64,000 bases of DNA from Dictyobacter vulcani (GTDB taxonomy: Bacteria > Chloroflexota > Ktedonobacteria > Ktedonobacterales > Ktedonobacteraceae). Below the pieces are notes generated by a model. It worked only from the letters and a program-made list of their open reading frames with translations, had not been told where the DNA came from and ran no database searches. The stretch lies in NCBI RefSeq assembly GCF_008974265.1, contig NZ_BKZW01000001.1, positions 2,170,001-2,234,000 on the forward strand. The letters are read 5' to 3'. Shown piece after piece: positions 24,363-33,737 of this stretch. Numbering within the stretch: position 1 is the stretch's first letter; the number at the start of each line of letters is the position of its first letter. The position numbers and the translations under genes are program-made.

Positions 24363-25910
24363 TTAACCGCGCGTACGCGTCTCCTTGCCCCGTACAAGCG
24401 AAGCCAGCACACCAATACCCGCGATAACAGCGCAGACCAGAAAGGTCTGGTGGAAGCCATTAACAAAGGTTTGCTGTAACTGCTGAGTTTGTGCACCAGC
24501 CTTGCCGGAAGACAGTATGAGACCAGCCGTAGCGCCACCCATGCCAGTAAAGATCGCGCCCGCCAGCGCGATACTCAAGCATTGTCCCATCGTACGAGCA
24601 GTCGCCAGGAAGCCCGAGGCACTACCCTGATGCTCACGTGGGGCCGCACCCAGCAAAGCGCTATTATTCGGCGATTGGAACAGCGCCTGTCCCACACCCA
24701 CCATTAACATACGCCACACAATATCCCAGATTGAGCTCTGTGCATTCAAGAAACTAATCGCAATTAAGCCCAGACAACCAATCGTCAGGCCACCAGCGGC
24801 CAGCCAGCGCGTCCCAAAGCGGTCCGCCAGCATCCCACTAAACGGCGCAATAAAGGCCAGCGCCAGCGGCAAAGGAGTCAGCAGCACGCCTGATAGCTCG
24901 CTGGAAAAGCCCCGTAGTTCTTCCAGATAGAAAGGCAGCATAAAGCTTACCGCGAACAGAGCCAGAAAACTGATGATCAGACTGACCAGGGCCGAAGTAA
25001 AGACGCGATCCTTAAGCAGAGAGAGCACAATAGCCGGATTTGGCACCCGCAACTCCACAAACGGCAGAATGATCAGCGCGATGACGCCCACGATCAGCAA
25101 GCCTAAAATTATTGGCGAGCTCCAGCCCAGTTCAGTGCCAAAGGAGAGTCCAGCCGTCAGACAAGCCAGTCCAATCGCCAGCAGGCCCGCGCCAAGAGGA
25201 TCAAAGCGACCCGGACTACGCGTCACCTTTTCCTTAATAAAGATCAAAGTCGCAATTACACCCAGAATGCCAAAGGGCACATTGACAAAAAAGATCCAGC
25301 GCCAGGAAAAATAGCCCGTAATAAAGCCACCCAGAATCGGTCCGACGCTGACACCCAGCGAGACATTGATCGCATTCAGACCCAGCGCCCGCCCACGCTC
25401 ATTATCTGGAAAAGCCGAAGTCAACATCGCTGGACTCACCGCCAGCAGCAGCGCTCCACCTAATCCCTGTAAGGCACGGGCCGCAATTAAAAACGCCAGT
25501 CCGGGTGCCAGACCACATAACACCGAACTGACCGTAAAAATCACCAATCCAGTCAGCCAGACAATCTTACGACCAACCATATCCGCCAGTCGACCAGCAG
25601 TCAGTAGAATAGCCGCCGTCACCACCAGATAAGCAATAATCACCCACTCGATCGCCCCACTTAACGGCACCCCAAAACTCCTGGCAATCGCCGGCAAACT
25701 AATATTAACAATCGAGGAGTCCAGCGTCGCCATAAAAACGCCGATCGCAATTACCAGCAGCGTCGTCCACTTATTTGACTGCTGCTGTACAACCGGAGTC
25801 GATGTATCCTCAGATCCCTCCGCACCAGCGCGCGATGGATGTTGATCCATCAATGCATCATCAGTATTTTTTCTCTGTTGCTTCATAAATGATAATCCGT
25901 TTTTTTCCAT
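24363..25910 (-). CDS. MFS transporter, DHA2 family (14-helix drug exporter)
   Basis: 515 aa with about 14 hydrophobic segments after a polar N-terminal leader (about 50 residues). Motifs: FMATLDSSIVNISLPAIARSF in helix 1, RLADMVGRKI in loop 2-3, and the antiporter region GVSVGPILGGFITGY. It is only distantly like the two cassette transporters and lacks a HlyD partner and the TetR operator. Likely a proton-driven exporter of drugs or metabolites. Two ATG codons (25910 and 25886) are possible; neither has a strong RBS. Confidence 0.9.
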   Translation of the reverse strand: MEKNGLSFMKQQRKNTDDALMDQHPSRAGAEGSEDTSTPVVQQQSNKWTTLLVIAIGVFMATLDSSIVNISLPAIARSFGVPLSGAIEWVIIAYLVVTAAILLTAGRLADMVGRKIVWLTGLVIFTVSSVLCGLAPGLAFLIAARALQGLGGALLLAVSPAMLTSAFPDNERGRALGLNAINVSLGVSVGPILGGFITGYFSWRWIFFVNVPFGILGVIATLIFIKEKVTRSPGRFDPLGAGLLAIGLACLTAGLSFGTELGWSSPIILGLLIVGVIALIILPFVELRVPNPAIVLSLLKDRVFTSALVSLIISFLALFAVSFMLPFYLEELRGFSSELSGVLLTPLPLALAFIAPFSGMLADRFGTRWLAAGGLTIGCLGLIAISFLNAQSSIWDIVWRMLMVGVGQALFQSPNNSALLGAAPREHQGSASGFLATARTMGQCLSIALAGAIFTGMGGATAGLILSSGKAGAQTQQLQQTFVNGFHQTFLVCAVIAGIGVLASLVRGKETRTRG

Positions 25911-26032
25911 AGAAAAGACAAGTTCGAATAAACTGGAAAGCTCTACGCAAAGCTAGCAGATGAAACCGTTAACCTGCCAGAACCAACGCCCTTAGCCATG
26001 ACACGTGACAGCCAGTACAAATCGGTACATAG

Positions 26033-26803
26033 TTAACCCTTGATAAAGAAGAACAGAGTCATCGCGAAACCAACCACAATCACAAATGTACGGATCCAGC
26101 GGGGATCCAGTTCGCGGGCATAGTAAGCACCGGCATAGCCACCAATAATCGCTCCGATGATCATCAAAATTGCCTGTGGCCAATAGACTGCCCGCACCAC
26201 CACAAACGTGATCACCGCCACACCATTAATACAGCTTGCCAGTACCGTCTTCAAACCATTCATCACATGAATGTTTTCCAGTCCCATCAAGGCCAGTGTC
26301 GCCAGCATCAGAATGCCAATGCCGCCGCCAAAATAACCGCCATAAACGGCGATCACAAACTGGGCAATTGAAACACCAACTAAATGCTTTGTGGAAAGAG
26401 CCGACTTCCCCACCTTCCCCACACGCAAGCGCTTCGTGACCGGACCACTGAACGTAAAGAGTAGCGTAGCGACCAATAGTAGATATGGGAGCAGCATTTT
26501 AAAGATCGACGGCGGCGTAATCAGCAACAAAATAGCACCCAGAATACCGCCCACCGCACTGGTAATCACCAGCGCAATCATCAAGCGCCGATCAATCGCC
26601 GTCAACTCACGACGATACGCACCCGCACCCGCAATCGAACCCGGCCAGAGCGCAACCGTACTGGTCGCATTCGCCGGAATCGGAGGCACGCCCGCAAAAA
26701 TCAAAGCCGGAAACGTAAAGAAGCTACCGCCACCAGCAACCGAGTTCAGCGTCCCACCCACTACAGATACCAGCAACAAAAGTAAGATATTTGGAAAAGT
26801 CAT
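26033..26803 (-). CDS. TSUP (TauE/SafE) family permease
   Basis: 256 aa, about eight membrane helices, with the family N-terminal pattern GGTLNSVAGGGSFFTFPALIFAGVPP and internal duplication typical of the family (GYFGGGIGILMLATLALMG in the second half). TSUP permeases move organosulfur anions such as sulfite or sulfonates, or other small acids. No neighbouring sulfur gene is present to fix the substrate. AAAGGTG precedes the ATG. Confidence 0.9.
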   Translation of the reverse strand: MTFPNILLLLLVSVVGGTLNSVAGGGSFFTFPALIFAGVPPIPANATSTVALWPGSIAGAGAYRRELTAIDRRLMIALVITSAVGGILGAILLLITPPSIFKMLLPYLLLVATLLFTFSGPVTKRLRVGKVGKSALSTKHLVGVSIAQFVIAVYGGYFGGGIGILMLATLALMGLENIHVMNGLKTVLASCINGVAVITFVVVRAVYWPQAILMIIGAIIGGYAGAYYARELDPRWIRTFVIVVGFAMTLFFFIKG

Positions 26804-27055
26804 AGAGGCACCTTTAGCTCATCTAAAAGACAATGTTTACATATATACCATTGTCAAGTATAACATTCAGGCTGGATAGCTGCCCAACCATATGCAGCCT
26901 GTCGTAGGTCGAGAGGACAACATAAGAAACATAAGATAAGATAGCATAAGAAAAAAGTAATCCAATATTGTATTTTCATATTTTAGAGGATAGTATCAAA
27001 TGAGAGATATGTATACGCGAAAATCAAGCTATGTGGTTATCTAGCCTCAGGAAGG

Positions 27056-27178
27056 ATGCTGTTCTTGCCACCTAAAATAAAATATACGCTTTTATTGATC
27101 ATGATTTTTATTCTTTGCGCCTTAGTCTCTATCGCCATTATTATTCCGGACAACATTTCAACATTGACTGGCCGCTAG
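27056..27178 (+). CDS. Possible 40-aa single-span membrane peptide, or a truncated gene start
   Basis: ATG at 27056 gives 40 residues: a short basic start (MLFLPPKIKYT), a strong hydrophobic segment (residues about 12-31) and the tail IPDNISTLTGR. AGGAAGG lies just before the ATG, closer than ideal. The stop codon TAG is formed at the left edge of the palindromic element that starts at 27175. The peptide may therefore be the N-terminal remnant of a longer gene cut by that element. Confidence 0.35.
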   Translation: MLFLPPKIKYTLLLIMIFILCALVSIAIIIPDNISTLTGR

Positions 27179-27325
27179 TACATTGTCAAACTTCGTTTGA
27201 TGAGTTGTGCGCCCGCTACGCGGGCGGGATGGGGGGAGATGCCGGGGGCACAGCCCCCGATCCCCCAGTCAGGGGATTGCATCCCCTGCACCCCTGCCTT
27301 TCTCATCAACTTTGACAGAGCGCTA
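27175..27325. repeat. Palindromic intergenic element with hairpin-rich core
   Basis: Imperfect terminal inverted repeats (CTAGTACATTGTCAAACTT against CTAGCGCTCTGTCAAAGTT, 14 of 19) with an inner ATGAG/CTCAT pair. The G+C-rich core has three successive hairpins: GCCCGCTACGCGGGC, GGGGGCACAGCCCCC and CAGGGGATTGCATCCCCTG. It looks like a MITE. The rest of the gap (26804-27055 and 27326-27572) shows no gene to me. Confidence 0.55.
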
Positions 27326-27572
27326 GAGCCCGGGTAACAATATATATACAAACAGGGTGCCAGCAACACACCCGGCATGAAACAACGGTAGCCACCATGG
27401 TTACTGTTGTTTTTTGTGATGTAGCTGTAACTACGAAGCACTTTTTTTGTGATCTCTTTGAGATATGAGAAGTTTAAGCTCCATACATGTGATCATATAT
27501 TGATATACACTTCTTGCCACCGCCAAACCATCCATTGAGGATGTAACGCGATGACGCAACGAGGAGGTGGGC

Positions 27573-29558
27573 ATGGCTTATCGTTTTCATGTCAATCAGC
27601 AAACATGTATTAACTGCGGTATTTGTATGGACCTGTGTCCGGTACGCTGTCTGGATATGACGCGACCTTCGGGGGCTGGAGAGCCGGCACAGGTGGACGA
27701 GTTGCTGAGTCCGATTCCTGGTGAATCAGCCACACGAGCCTGGATGATGCTGGCACCGGTACAGGTATCAACGTGTGTGGGTTGCCAGGTCTGTGTCCAG
27801 GAATGTCCAACCAATGCGATTAAGATTGAAAGTAGCATTCAGGAGGTTTCGTACGCTCAGCGAGGCCCATTAACGTATCTACCACCTGAGCAAGGCTGGC
27901 AACCACTGGATGCCTATACGCACGCCTCGCCTGAGGAGCCTGGCGATACACCCTGGGGTGAGGGTCACGCCTGGCATGTGGCCGAACGCCAGAATACCTG
28001 GCAGAGCTGGCGCAGCTGGCTGGGCGAGCGCAAAGAAGATCTGCGCGCCCCCTGTCAGGCGGCCTGTCCCGTTGGTACCAACGCTGGTCTCTACGTCAGC
28101 CTGATCGCCGAAGGACACTATGAGGAAGCGCTGCGCGTGGCCTCAGAGCCAAATCCGTTCCCGGCGATCTGCGGTCGCGTCTGTACAGCTCCCTGTGAAG
28201 ATGCCTGTCGGCGCGGCGAGTTTGATCTGCCCATCGCGATTCGCGACCTGAAGCGCTTCGCCAGTGATCGCAGCGCATCCAGCTATAAGCGCGTCATTCC
28301 ACCACCAGCACACCACTACACGGAGACCGTAGCGATCGTTGGCGCGGGCCCTACCGGCTTAAGTGCCGCCTACTATCTGGCCCGCCGGGGCTATAAGGTC
28401 ACCATCTTTGATGCTATGCCTGTGGCTGGCGGCATGATGGCCATCGGGATCCCGGAATATCGTTTGCCACGCGCCGAATTGAACCGTGATATCGATGCCA
28501 TGCGTCAGCTAGGAGTGCAGATGCACTTCAACATGGCCATTGGACGCGACATCTCCCTCTTACAGTTGCAGCAAGAATTTGACTCCGTCTTGCTAGCTGT
28601 GGGTGCCCAGCGCAGTCAGCGCCTGAATATTCCAGGTGAACAGATGCTGACCGGCGTAATTCCTGCCACCACATTCCTGAAGAACTACAACCTGAATCCC
28701 GGCACTAAACTCAGCGGAACCGTGGCGGTCATTGGCGGTGGTAGTACGGCCCTGGATGCGGCCCGCTCAGCTCTACGCGCTGGCGCGGACCATGTCACGA
28801 TCCTCTATCGACGTACCCGACTTGAGATGCCCGCGCAAATCGAAGAGGTACGCGCCGCCCATGAGGAAGGCATCGACCTACAGGAACTGGTCGCGCCAGT
28901 CCAGTTGCTGGGTGAAGCCGGAAAACTAAACGCCATACGTTGTCAGCGCATGCAACTCGCAGAACCGGACGCACAGGGACGACGGCAACCCGAACCTGTA
29001 CTGGGAACCGAGTTTGATCTGGCGGTGGATACCGTCCTGGTAGCCATTGGTGAAGCACCCGATCCTTCATTCCTGCCGGATGGAACCAGCATAGGCGTAA
29101 CCACCTGGGGTGGCTTACTGATCAATCCCACAACGCTGGCCACAGGCGCACCCGGTGTATTCGCAGCCGGCGATGTGACGTCGGGTCCAACCGATATTAT
29201 TCATGCCGCCGCCCACGGACGCAAAGCCGCCCGCTCAATCCATGCTTATCTACGTAAGCTTTCACCGCTGGCGCTGGCCGAGTTGCCGGATGACGAATTC
29301 CAGACAGCATCGACCCTACCAGCAGATGGGCAGATAACGCTGGATCTGCGCCCGACTCCACGTGTGGTTATGCCTCTGCGTAACAAACAGGCTGCGCATG
29401 ATCGTACACTTGAGTTCGCGAAAGGCTTGACCGAGGGCCAGGCCCGCCAGGAGGCCAGTCGCTGTCTACGCTGCGACCTCGCCTACCTATGTCCCAGCAT
29501 TCATGTCATTAATCCTGTTGTGGAGAAAAAGGCGAGCAGCGCGCTGGCCGAGTCATAA
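27573..29558 (+). CDS. Ferredoxin-domain FAD/NAD(P) oxidoreductase (GltD/NfnB-like)
   Basis: 661 aa. N-terminal double [4Fe-4S] ferredoxin domain (CINCGICMDLC and CVGCQVCVQEC, about residues 12-95), then a GltD-type Fe-S helical domain (CQAACPVGTNAG ... ICGRVCTAPCEDACRRGE, about 160-220). An FAD-binding Rossmann motif VAIVGAGPTGLSAAYYLARRG (about 250) and an NAD(P) motif VAVIGGGSTALDAARSALRAG (about 385) follow, then C-terminal GVFAAGDVTSGPTDIIHAAAHG for FAD. It should pass electrons between NAD(P)H and a ferredoxin-like or quinone partner. The ATG at 27573 follows GAGGAGG; a GTG at 27567 overlaps the RBS. First gene with two paralogous membrane proteins. Confidence 0.9.
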   Translation: MAYRFHVNQQTCINCGICMDLCPVRCLDMTRPSGAGEPAQVDELLSPIPGESATRAWMMLAPVQVSTCVGCQVCVQECPTNAIKIESSIQEVSYAQRGPLTYLPPEQGWQPLDAYTHASPEEPGDTPWGEGHAWHVAERQNTWQSWRSWLGERKEDLRAPCQAACPVGTNAGLYVSLIAEGHYEEALRVASEPNPFPAICGRVCTAPCEDACRRGEFDLPIAIRDLKRFASDRSASSYKRVIPPPAHHYTETVAIVGAGPTGLSAAYYLARRGYKVTIFDAMPVAGGMMAIGIPEYRLPRAELNRDIDAMRQLGVQMHFNMAIGRDISLLQLQQEFDSVLLAVGAQRSQRLNIPGEQMLTGVIPATTFLKNYNLNPGTKLSGTVAVIGGGSTALDAARSALRAGADHVTILYRRTRLEMPAQIEEVRAAHEEGIDLQELVAPVQLLGEAGKLNAIRCQRMQLAEPDAQGRRQPEPVLGTEFDLAVDTVLVAIGEAPDPSFLPDGTSIGVTTWGGLLINPTTLATGAPGVFAAGDVTSGPTDIIHAAAHGRKAARSIHAYLRKLSPLALAELPDDEFQTASTLPADGQITLDLRPTPRVVMPLRNKQAAHDRTLEFAKGLTEGQARQEASRCLRCDLAYLCPSIHVINPVVEKKASSALAES

Positions 29559-29639
29559 GCTGTTCGAGCACTTGCCCGGACAGCATTTGGAAAAGGGATA
29601 TCTTTCTATCGATGCCTTTTTCAAGGAGGAGAAGTTTCG

Positions 29640-30290
29640 ATGACTCCCGATCAATTAACTACCGCTATCATCAATGGTGTGAACGCAGGTGGTGAGCAGT
29701 TTCTAGAAGGAACACTGGCCGCAACCCTGCCGATTATCTGGCTCGCCATCCTTGGCCTCCACCTGGGACGGCCCTATATCCTGGATATGATCGACCGTTT
29801 TACCCTGCGCCTGGGAGCAGATTTGCTCTGGCTGATTTATATCGCCTTGCGGGACATCCTGATAATTTCCGGCGTAATCATGAGCTTTATGTTTCTCTTT
29901 CCGGATGTCGTCACGGCCGATCAGCTACCACTCACAGGTGGACTGGCGGCGGTCTGTCTCTTCGGCGTCTTACTGATCAAACTGATGGGTGATCCCGATC
30001 ACTATATCCGTGATTTCCGCTTCACCACCTATCTACTCGGCCTGGGCGCACTCTTCTACTTCGTACCATATGTGATCGGAGTACAGGCCAACGCCGTGAC
30101 CAGCGGAACCATAGGCAACATCAGCAAATTCCTGGTGACCAGCAGCAATCCTACCTGGGCAGTCAACCTGGGCTACATCACTATTGTTATACTGGCTATC
30201 ATGGGAGCGACCGCGGTCGTATACGCATTGAGAACCGGTGGACGCGCGGAGATTGTTGCAGAGTCACAGGACGCATTAGCAAGGAAGTAA
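29640..30290 (+). CDS. Multi-span membrane protein, unknown family, partner of the oxidoreductase
   Basis: 216 aa with about five hydrophobic segments (about residues 25-45, 65-90, 100-115, 135-155, 180-200). The loop motif LHLGRPYIL and an LRLGADLLW segment are shared with the adjacent paralogue at 30304. AAGGAGGAG precedes the ATG. It starts 81 bases after the ferredoxin-FAD enzyme on the same strand, so a membrane docking or electron-transfer partner is plausible. No conserved His pairs for heme are evident. I do not recognise the family. Confidence 0.75.
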   Translation: MTPDQLTTAIINGVNAGGEQFLEGTLAATLPIIWLAILGLHLGRPYILDMIDRFTLRLGADLLWLIYIALRDILIISGVIMSFMFLFPDVVTADQLPLTGGLAAVCLFGVLLIKLMGDPDHYIRDFRFTTYLLGLGALFYFVPYVIGVQANAVTSGTIGNISKFLVTSSNPTWAVNLGYITIVILAIMGATAVVYALRTGGRAEIVAESQDALARK

Positions 30291-30303
30291 AGGGAGAGTT
30301 CCA

Positions 30304-30976
30304 ATGAAACCTGAAGATATCACAAATGCGATTACCAACGCTCTGGTACAGGGCGGAGCCCAATGGCTGGTGGCAACCATCGTCGCCTTCCTGCCCGTGC
30401 TGTGGACAATGACCCTGATGATGCACCTGGGACGCCCCTATGTGCTCCGCACGCTGCGCCGCTGTGGACTACGACTGGGAGCCGATATCTGGTGGATGTC
30501 CTATCTACTGATACGTGACGCGGTTCTGTTAATCACCTTCGCGTTAAGCTGGGTCTTCTTTGCCCCCAATCTGGTTGTCAATAGCGCGCTACCCATCACC
30601 GGACCACTGGCCGCTCTGTCTATTGCTGGCCCTGGCCGTCAAACTCTCACGCCGCGTCGACGACGATGTCGCCGCCTATCGCTGGGCCACCGCCTTCCTG
30701 GTATTAGGAGCATCACTGTACTATGGTGTACAGGTCTTCGCCGTTGAGGCCGCCAGCCAGGATTATCTGGCTGGCTTTGGAAAAATCTTTACCAGTAACA
30801 GCAATCCAACGGTAGCCCTGATTATTATGTGGATCTCGCTAGCGGGCGTCACCGTCATCGCTGGCTGGCTCTTCGTGCGAGCCCTACAATCGGCCAACCG
30901 CACCATGACCCAGCGCCTCGCCCCCAGCAAGAGCACATCACAAACCGCCGCCGAACCAACTCCAGCCACCCTATAA
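30304..30976 (+). pseudogene. Frameshifted paralogue of the membrane protein at 29640
   Basis: The N-terminal half reads in one frame (MKPEDITNAITNALVQGG ... LPITGPLAAL) and the second half in another (LCLLLALAVKLSRR ... VRALQSANRTM), and both parts align with the neighbour along their length (PLTGGLAAVCLFGVLLIKL there). The break lies near 30617, in CTCTGTCTATTG; restoring one TG (CTGTGTCTATTG) rejoins the frames with no gap in the alignment. It may be a true pseudogene or a sequencing error. If intact it is a second subunit of about 224 aa, 13 bases after the first, with AGGGAGA as RBS. The first frame alone runs to 30747. Confidence 0.75.
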
Positions 30977-31052
30977 CACGCATATTGCGCCCACGTTCTC
31001 AATTCTAATGGGACGTGGGCGCATCCCGTAGGTTCGGGGCATGCCCCCGAAT

Positions 31053-32665
31053 TTACACGGATCCGTAAACGATGTTGCCGCCAAGGATGGTGGCCTGGAC
31101 GCCGTTTTCGGAGAGGTGCTGCTGATCAACACGCAGGATGTCATCGCGCAGGATTACGGCATCACCAAGCTTCCCAACGGTCAAGGATCCTTTGCGCTGC
31201 TCTTCGGCTCCGGCATAGGCAGCTCCCAGGGTGTAGCCTCCGAGGGCGCTAACGATGGACAGGGCCTGATCGGGCATCCAGGGCGGGCGTTTGGTAGCTG
31301 GATCACGACGAATCGTGGCCGCATAGATAATACTCAAAGGATCATAGGTCTCGATCGGAGCATCGGATCCCATGGCGATGGGAATGCCCATGTCGTGCAT
31401 GGTGCGATAGGCATAGGCGCGGCGAGAACGGCGACCCCAGTAACGCTCGGCAATATCACGATCAGCGACCGCATGGAATGGCTGAATCGAGGCAATTACG
31501 CCCAGGCGTCGCATCCGGGTCAGATCTTCAGGCGCGATCAACTGGACGTGTTCCAGGCGATAGCGCACATTTTTTAATGGCATCGCCTTATTGCCCTGGC
31601 GCACAAGTGTACGCTGCGCATGCTCAATAGAGTTCAGCGCAACCCGCGCCGCCCGATCTCCGATCGCATGAATCGCAATCATCAGATCCAGTTCAGCCGC
31701 CGCCTGGACCGTATCCATCATCTCTTGCTCAGGAAGCGCCAGGATACCACGATTCCCAGGACTCCCCTCAAAGCTATCCAGCATAGCCGCAGTCTGGGAT
31801 CCCAGGGTGCCATCCGCAAATATTTTGATGCCTCCCACGCGCAACAGATCATTCTCAGCGTTGTTAATGCCCAATCCTGGTAGCTGAGACAGCATCTGCC
31901 GTGGCATAATCATTTGTACACGCACGCCCAGCTTCTGCTCATCACGCAGTTGACGAAATATATCCAGTGAGAGATCACCCTCGATATCATGAATCGTGGT
32001 AATGCCCCGGCTCTGTAAATGTGCCAGTTCCTGTTCCATTAAACGGCGACTAACCACAGGATCAGGCGGAGTAACCACATCAAATATTAGTTTCGTGGCG
32101 TCCGCTTCCTGTAAGACACCAGTGGGCTCACCATTACCAGCACGTAAGATAGAACCCCCCGCTGGATCAGGCGTCTCAGCAGTAATATGGGCCAGTTCCA
32201 GGGCTCGTGAGTTAACCCAGAGCATATGGAAATCCTTACTGGCCAGCGCCACAGGATGTTCCGGGGCCGCCGCATCCAGCGAGGCACGCGTCGGGAAACT
32301 GCTATTCGGCCAGAGATTATGATCCCAATGACTTCCCTCAATCCACTGTCCCGCCGGAGTCATAGCCGCACGCGCGCGCACCAGATCAGCCACTTCATCC
32401 TCACTGATACACGCGGACGCATCCACGCGTTGTCCACGATACCCCGTAGCCAGGAGATGAATATGGGCATCAATAAAACCGGGTATCACCGTTCGACCAT
32501 GCAAATCCACCAACTCGGCATGCTGCCCCCGACACGCCGCACCTCATCATTTGTACCAACCGCCAGGATACGACCGCTGCGGGTATCAATGGCCATCGCC
32601 TGTGCATGTGGTACATGCGCATCCATCGTGTAGATGTTCCCATTCAGGTAGAGCACCGTACTCAT
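31053..32665 (-). pseudogene. YtcJ-like amidohydrolase, broken by one frameshift
   Basis: Metal-dependent hydrolase of the amidohydrolase-3 group (YtcJ-like). The N-terminal strand (MSTVLYLNGNIYTMDAHVP ... ILAVGTNDEVRRVGG) and the rest (HAELVDLHGRTVIPGFIDAHIHLL) are in different frames. The body keeps the HxH metal motif (DAHIHLL), the region HDIEG, MIAIHAIGDRA and MGSDAPIETYDPLSIIYAA. The break is at a run of five G (minus strand) near 32529; one more G would give RVGGQHAEL and an intact gene of about 537 aa. Such a homopolymer loss is either a real mutation or a base-calling error. The ATG at 32665 was chosen; a GTG at 32677 is in frame. Confidence 0.85.
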
Positions 32666-32728
32666 CAAGCCACTCACTTTCTATGGTCAAGCCAGCACGC
32701 ATGTGACGACGTACCAGCGCAGAAATAG

Positions 32729-32760
32729 GAAAGTGGTATCAGCATCAAGATACCACTTTC
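32729..32760. terminator. Hairpin after the alpha/beta hydrolase gene
   Basis: Perfect 12-bp stem GAAAGTGGTATC/GATACCACTTTC with an 8-base loop, 8 bases past the minus-strand stop at 32768. No long T run follows on either strand, so the termination role is probable but not certain. Confidence 0.55.
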
Positions 32761-32767
32761 TTCAGAT

Positions 32768-33715
32768 TTATTCTTGCAGAAAATTCGCAATCGCGTCAGC
32801 AAGCACCTGAGGACGTTGGAGTTGAATATCGTGTGACGTCTCCGGCATCCAGAGCACAGAGCAGCGTTGAATCGCCCGGGCCACCTGAGCCGCCATCTGC
32901 CCTTTGGCAGCCGCGAACTCATCCGCATGCTCCAGCCGCTCCGGTAACTCTTCACCGGGCACAGGCCGATCGGCCGCCGGAATCAACAAAACCGGGCAAC
33001 TTAACTTACTATAATACAGCAACGCCCGATCCTCCCACAGCGACTCGCGGATAGCGCACTGCTGCTCTGGTCGTAAGCGTTCCTGCACCGTCCCATCAGA
33101 CAACTCCTGTACATACGTCTGCACAATTTCCTCAACCCCGGGACTCCAGTTAAACGGCAGTTCTTTGCGCAAAGCCTGCAAGTACTCCTGCTTTGAAGGA
33201 TAGATATCATTCGAAATCTTCTCACGAATAAAGCGTTCCCGCGTCATCCCGGGCCAGTGGCGCGGCTCCACATGTGGACAATCTACCAGCACCAGATGAC
33301 TCACCAGGGCCGGATGACGTGCAGCCAGAACCAGAGCCACGCGTGCGCCCCAGCCGTGGCCAACGACCGCCACTTGCCCCAGGCCTAATTTAGCCATGCC
33401 ACTGATCACATCCTCAGCAATCGTCACAGGATCATACCCGCTGGCGGGCTGATCGCTCAAGCCATGGCCACGCAGATCAAAGGCCAGCGCGAAATGGCGT
33501 GGATATAACGCCTCGGCCGTCAACCGCCAGGTATCAGCCGTTGCCGCCAATCCATGCAGAAGCACCACAGGAATATTATCCATATTCTCATCAGACTCAG
33601 GCGCAGCAGCATCAGCCGTCAGCGACTGAGAAATATACTCTGGATCCCACTCAAGGTAGTGAAGACGTAGATTATCCGCATCCACAAAGGAGCTATGAGG
33701 TTCCAACATAGACAT
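32768..33715 (-). CDS. Alpha/beta-hydrolase fold protein with Gly at the nucleophile position
   Basis: 315 aa. Oxyanion-hole motif VVLLHGLAATADTW (about residues 50-63), then AFDLRGHGLSDQP, the nucleophile elbow VVGHGWGARVAL (about 118-129), a helical cap, LLIPAADRPVPG with a possible acidic residue, and TSHDIQLQRP with the catalytic-type His. In epoxide hydrolases and haloalkane dehalogenases the elbow is G-x-Asp-x-G and in esterases G-x-Ser-x-G; here it is GHGWG. A single GAC to GGC change would explain it. As written the enzyme lacks the usual nucleophile. An ATG at 33709 has the better-placed RBS (AGAGAGG). Confidence 0.85.
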   Translation of the reverse strand: MSMLEPHSSFVDADNLRLHYLEWDPEYISQSLTADAAAPESDENMDNIPVVLLHGLAATADTWRLTAEALYPRHFALAFDLRGHGLSDQPASGYDPVTIAEDVISGMAKLGLGQVAVVGHGWGARVALVLAARHPALVSHLVLVDCPHVEPRHWPGMTRERFIREKISNDIYPSKQEYLQALRKELPFNWSPGVEEIVQTYVQELSDGTVQERLRPEQQCAIRESLWEDRALLYYSKLSCPVLLIPAADRPVPGEELPERLEHADEFAAAKGQMAAQVARAIQRCSVLWMPETSHDIQLQRPQVLADAIANFLQE

Positions 33716-33737
33716 ACCTCTCTCTCAATATATCTTC

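Noticed and set aside
27326..27572. Short palindrome GTAGCCACCATGGTTAC upstream of the oxidoreductase gene
   Set aside because: Resembles a REP core but is isolated and lacks the conserved outer arms, so I do not list it as a repeat.
30304..30747. Programmed ribosomal frameshift in the second membrane paralogue
   Set aside because: No slippery heptamer or downstream stimulator is seen, and simple loss of one TG restores the alignment with the intact neighbour.
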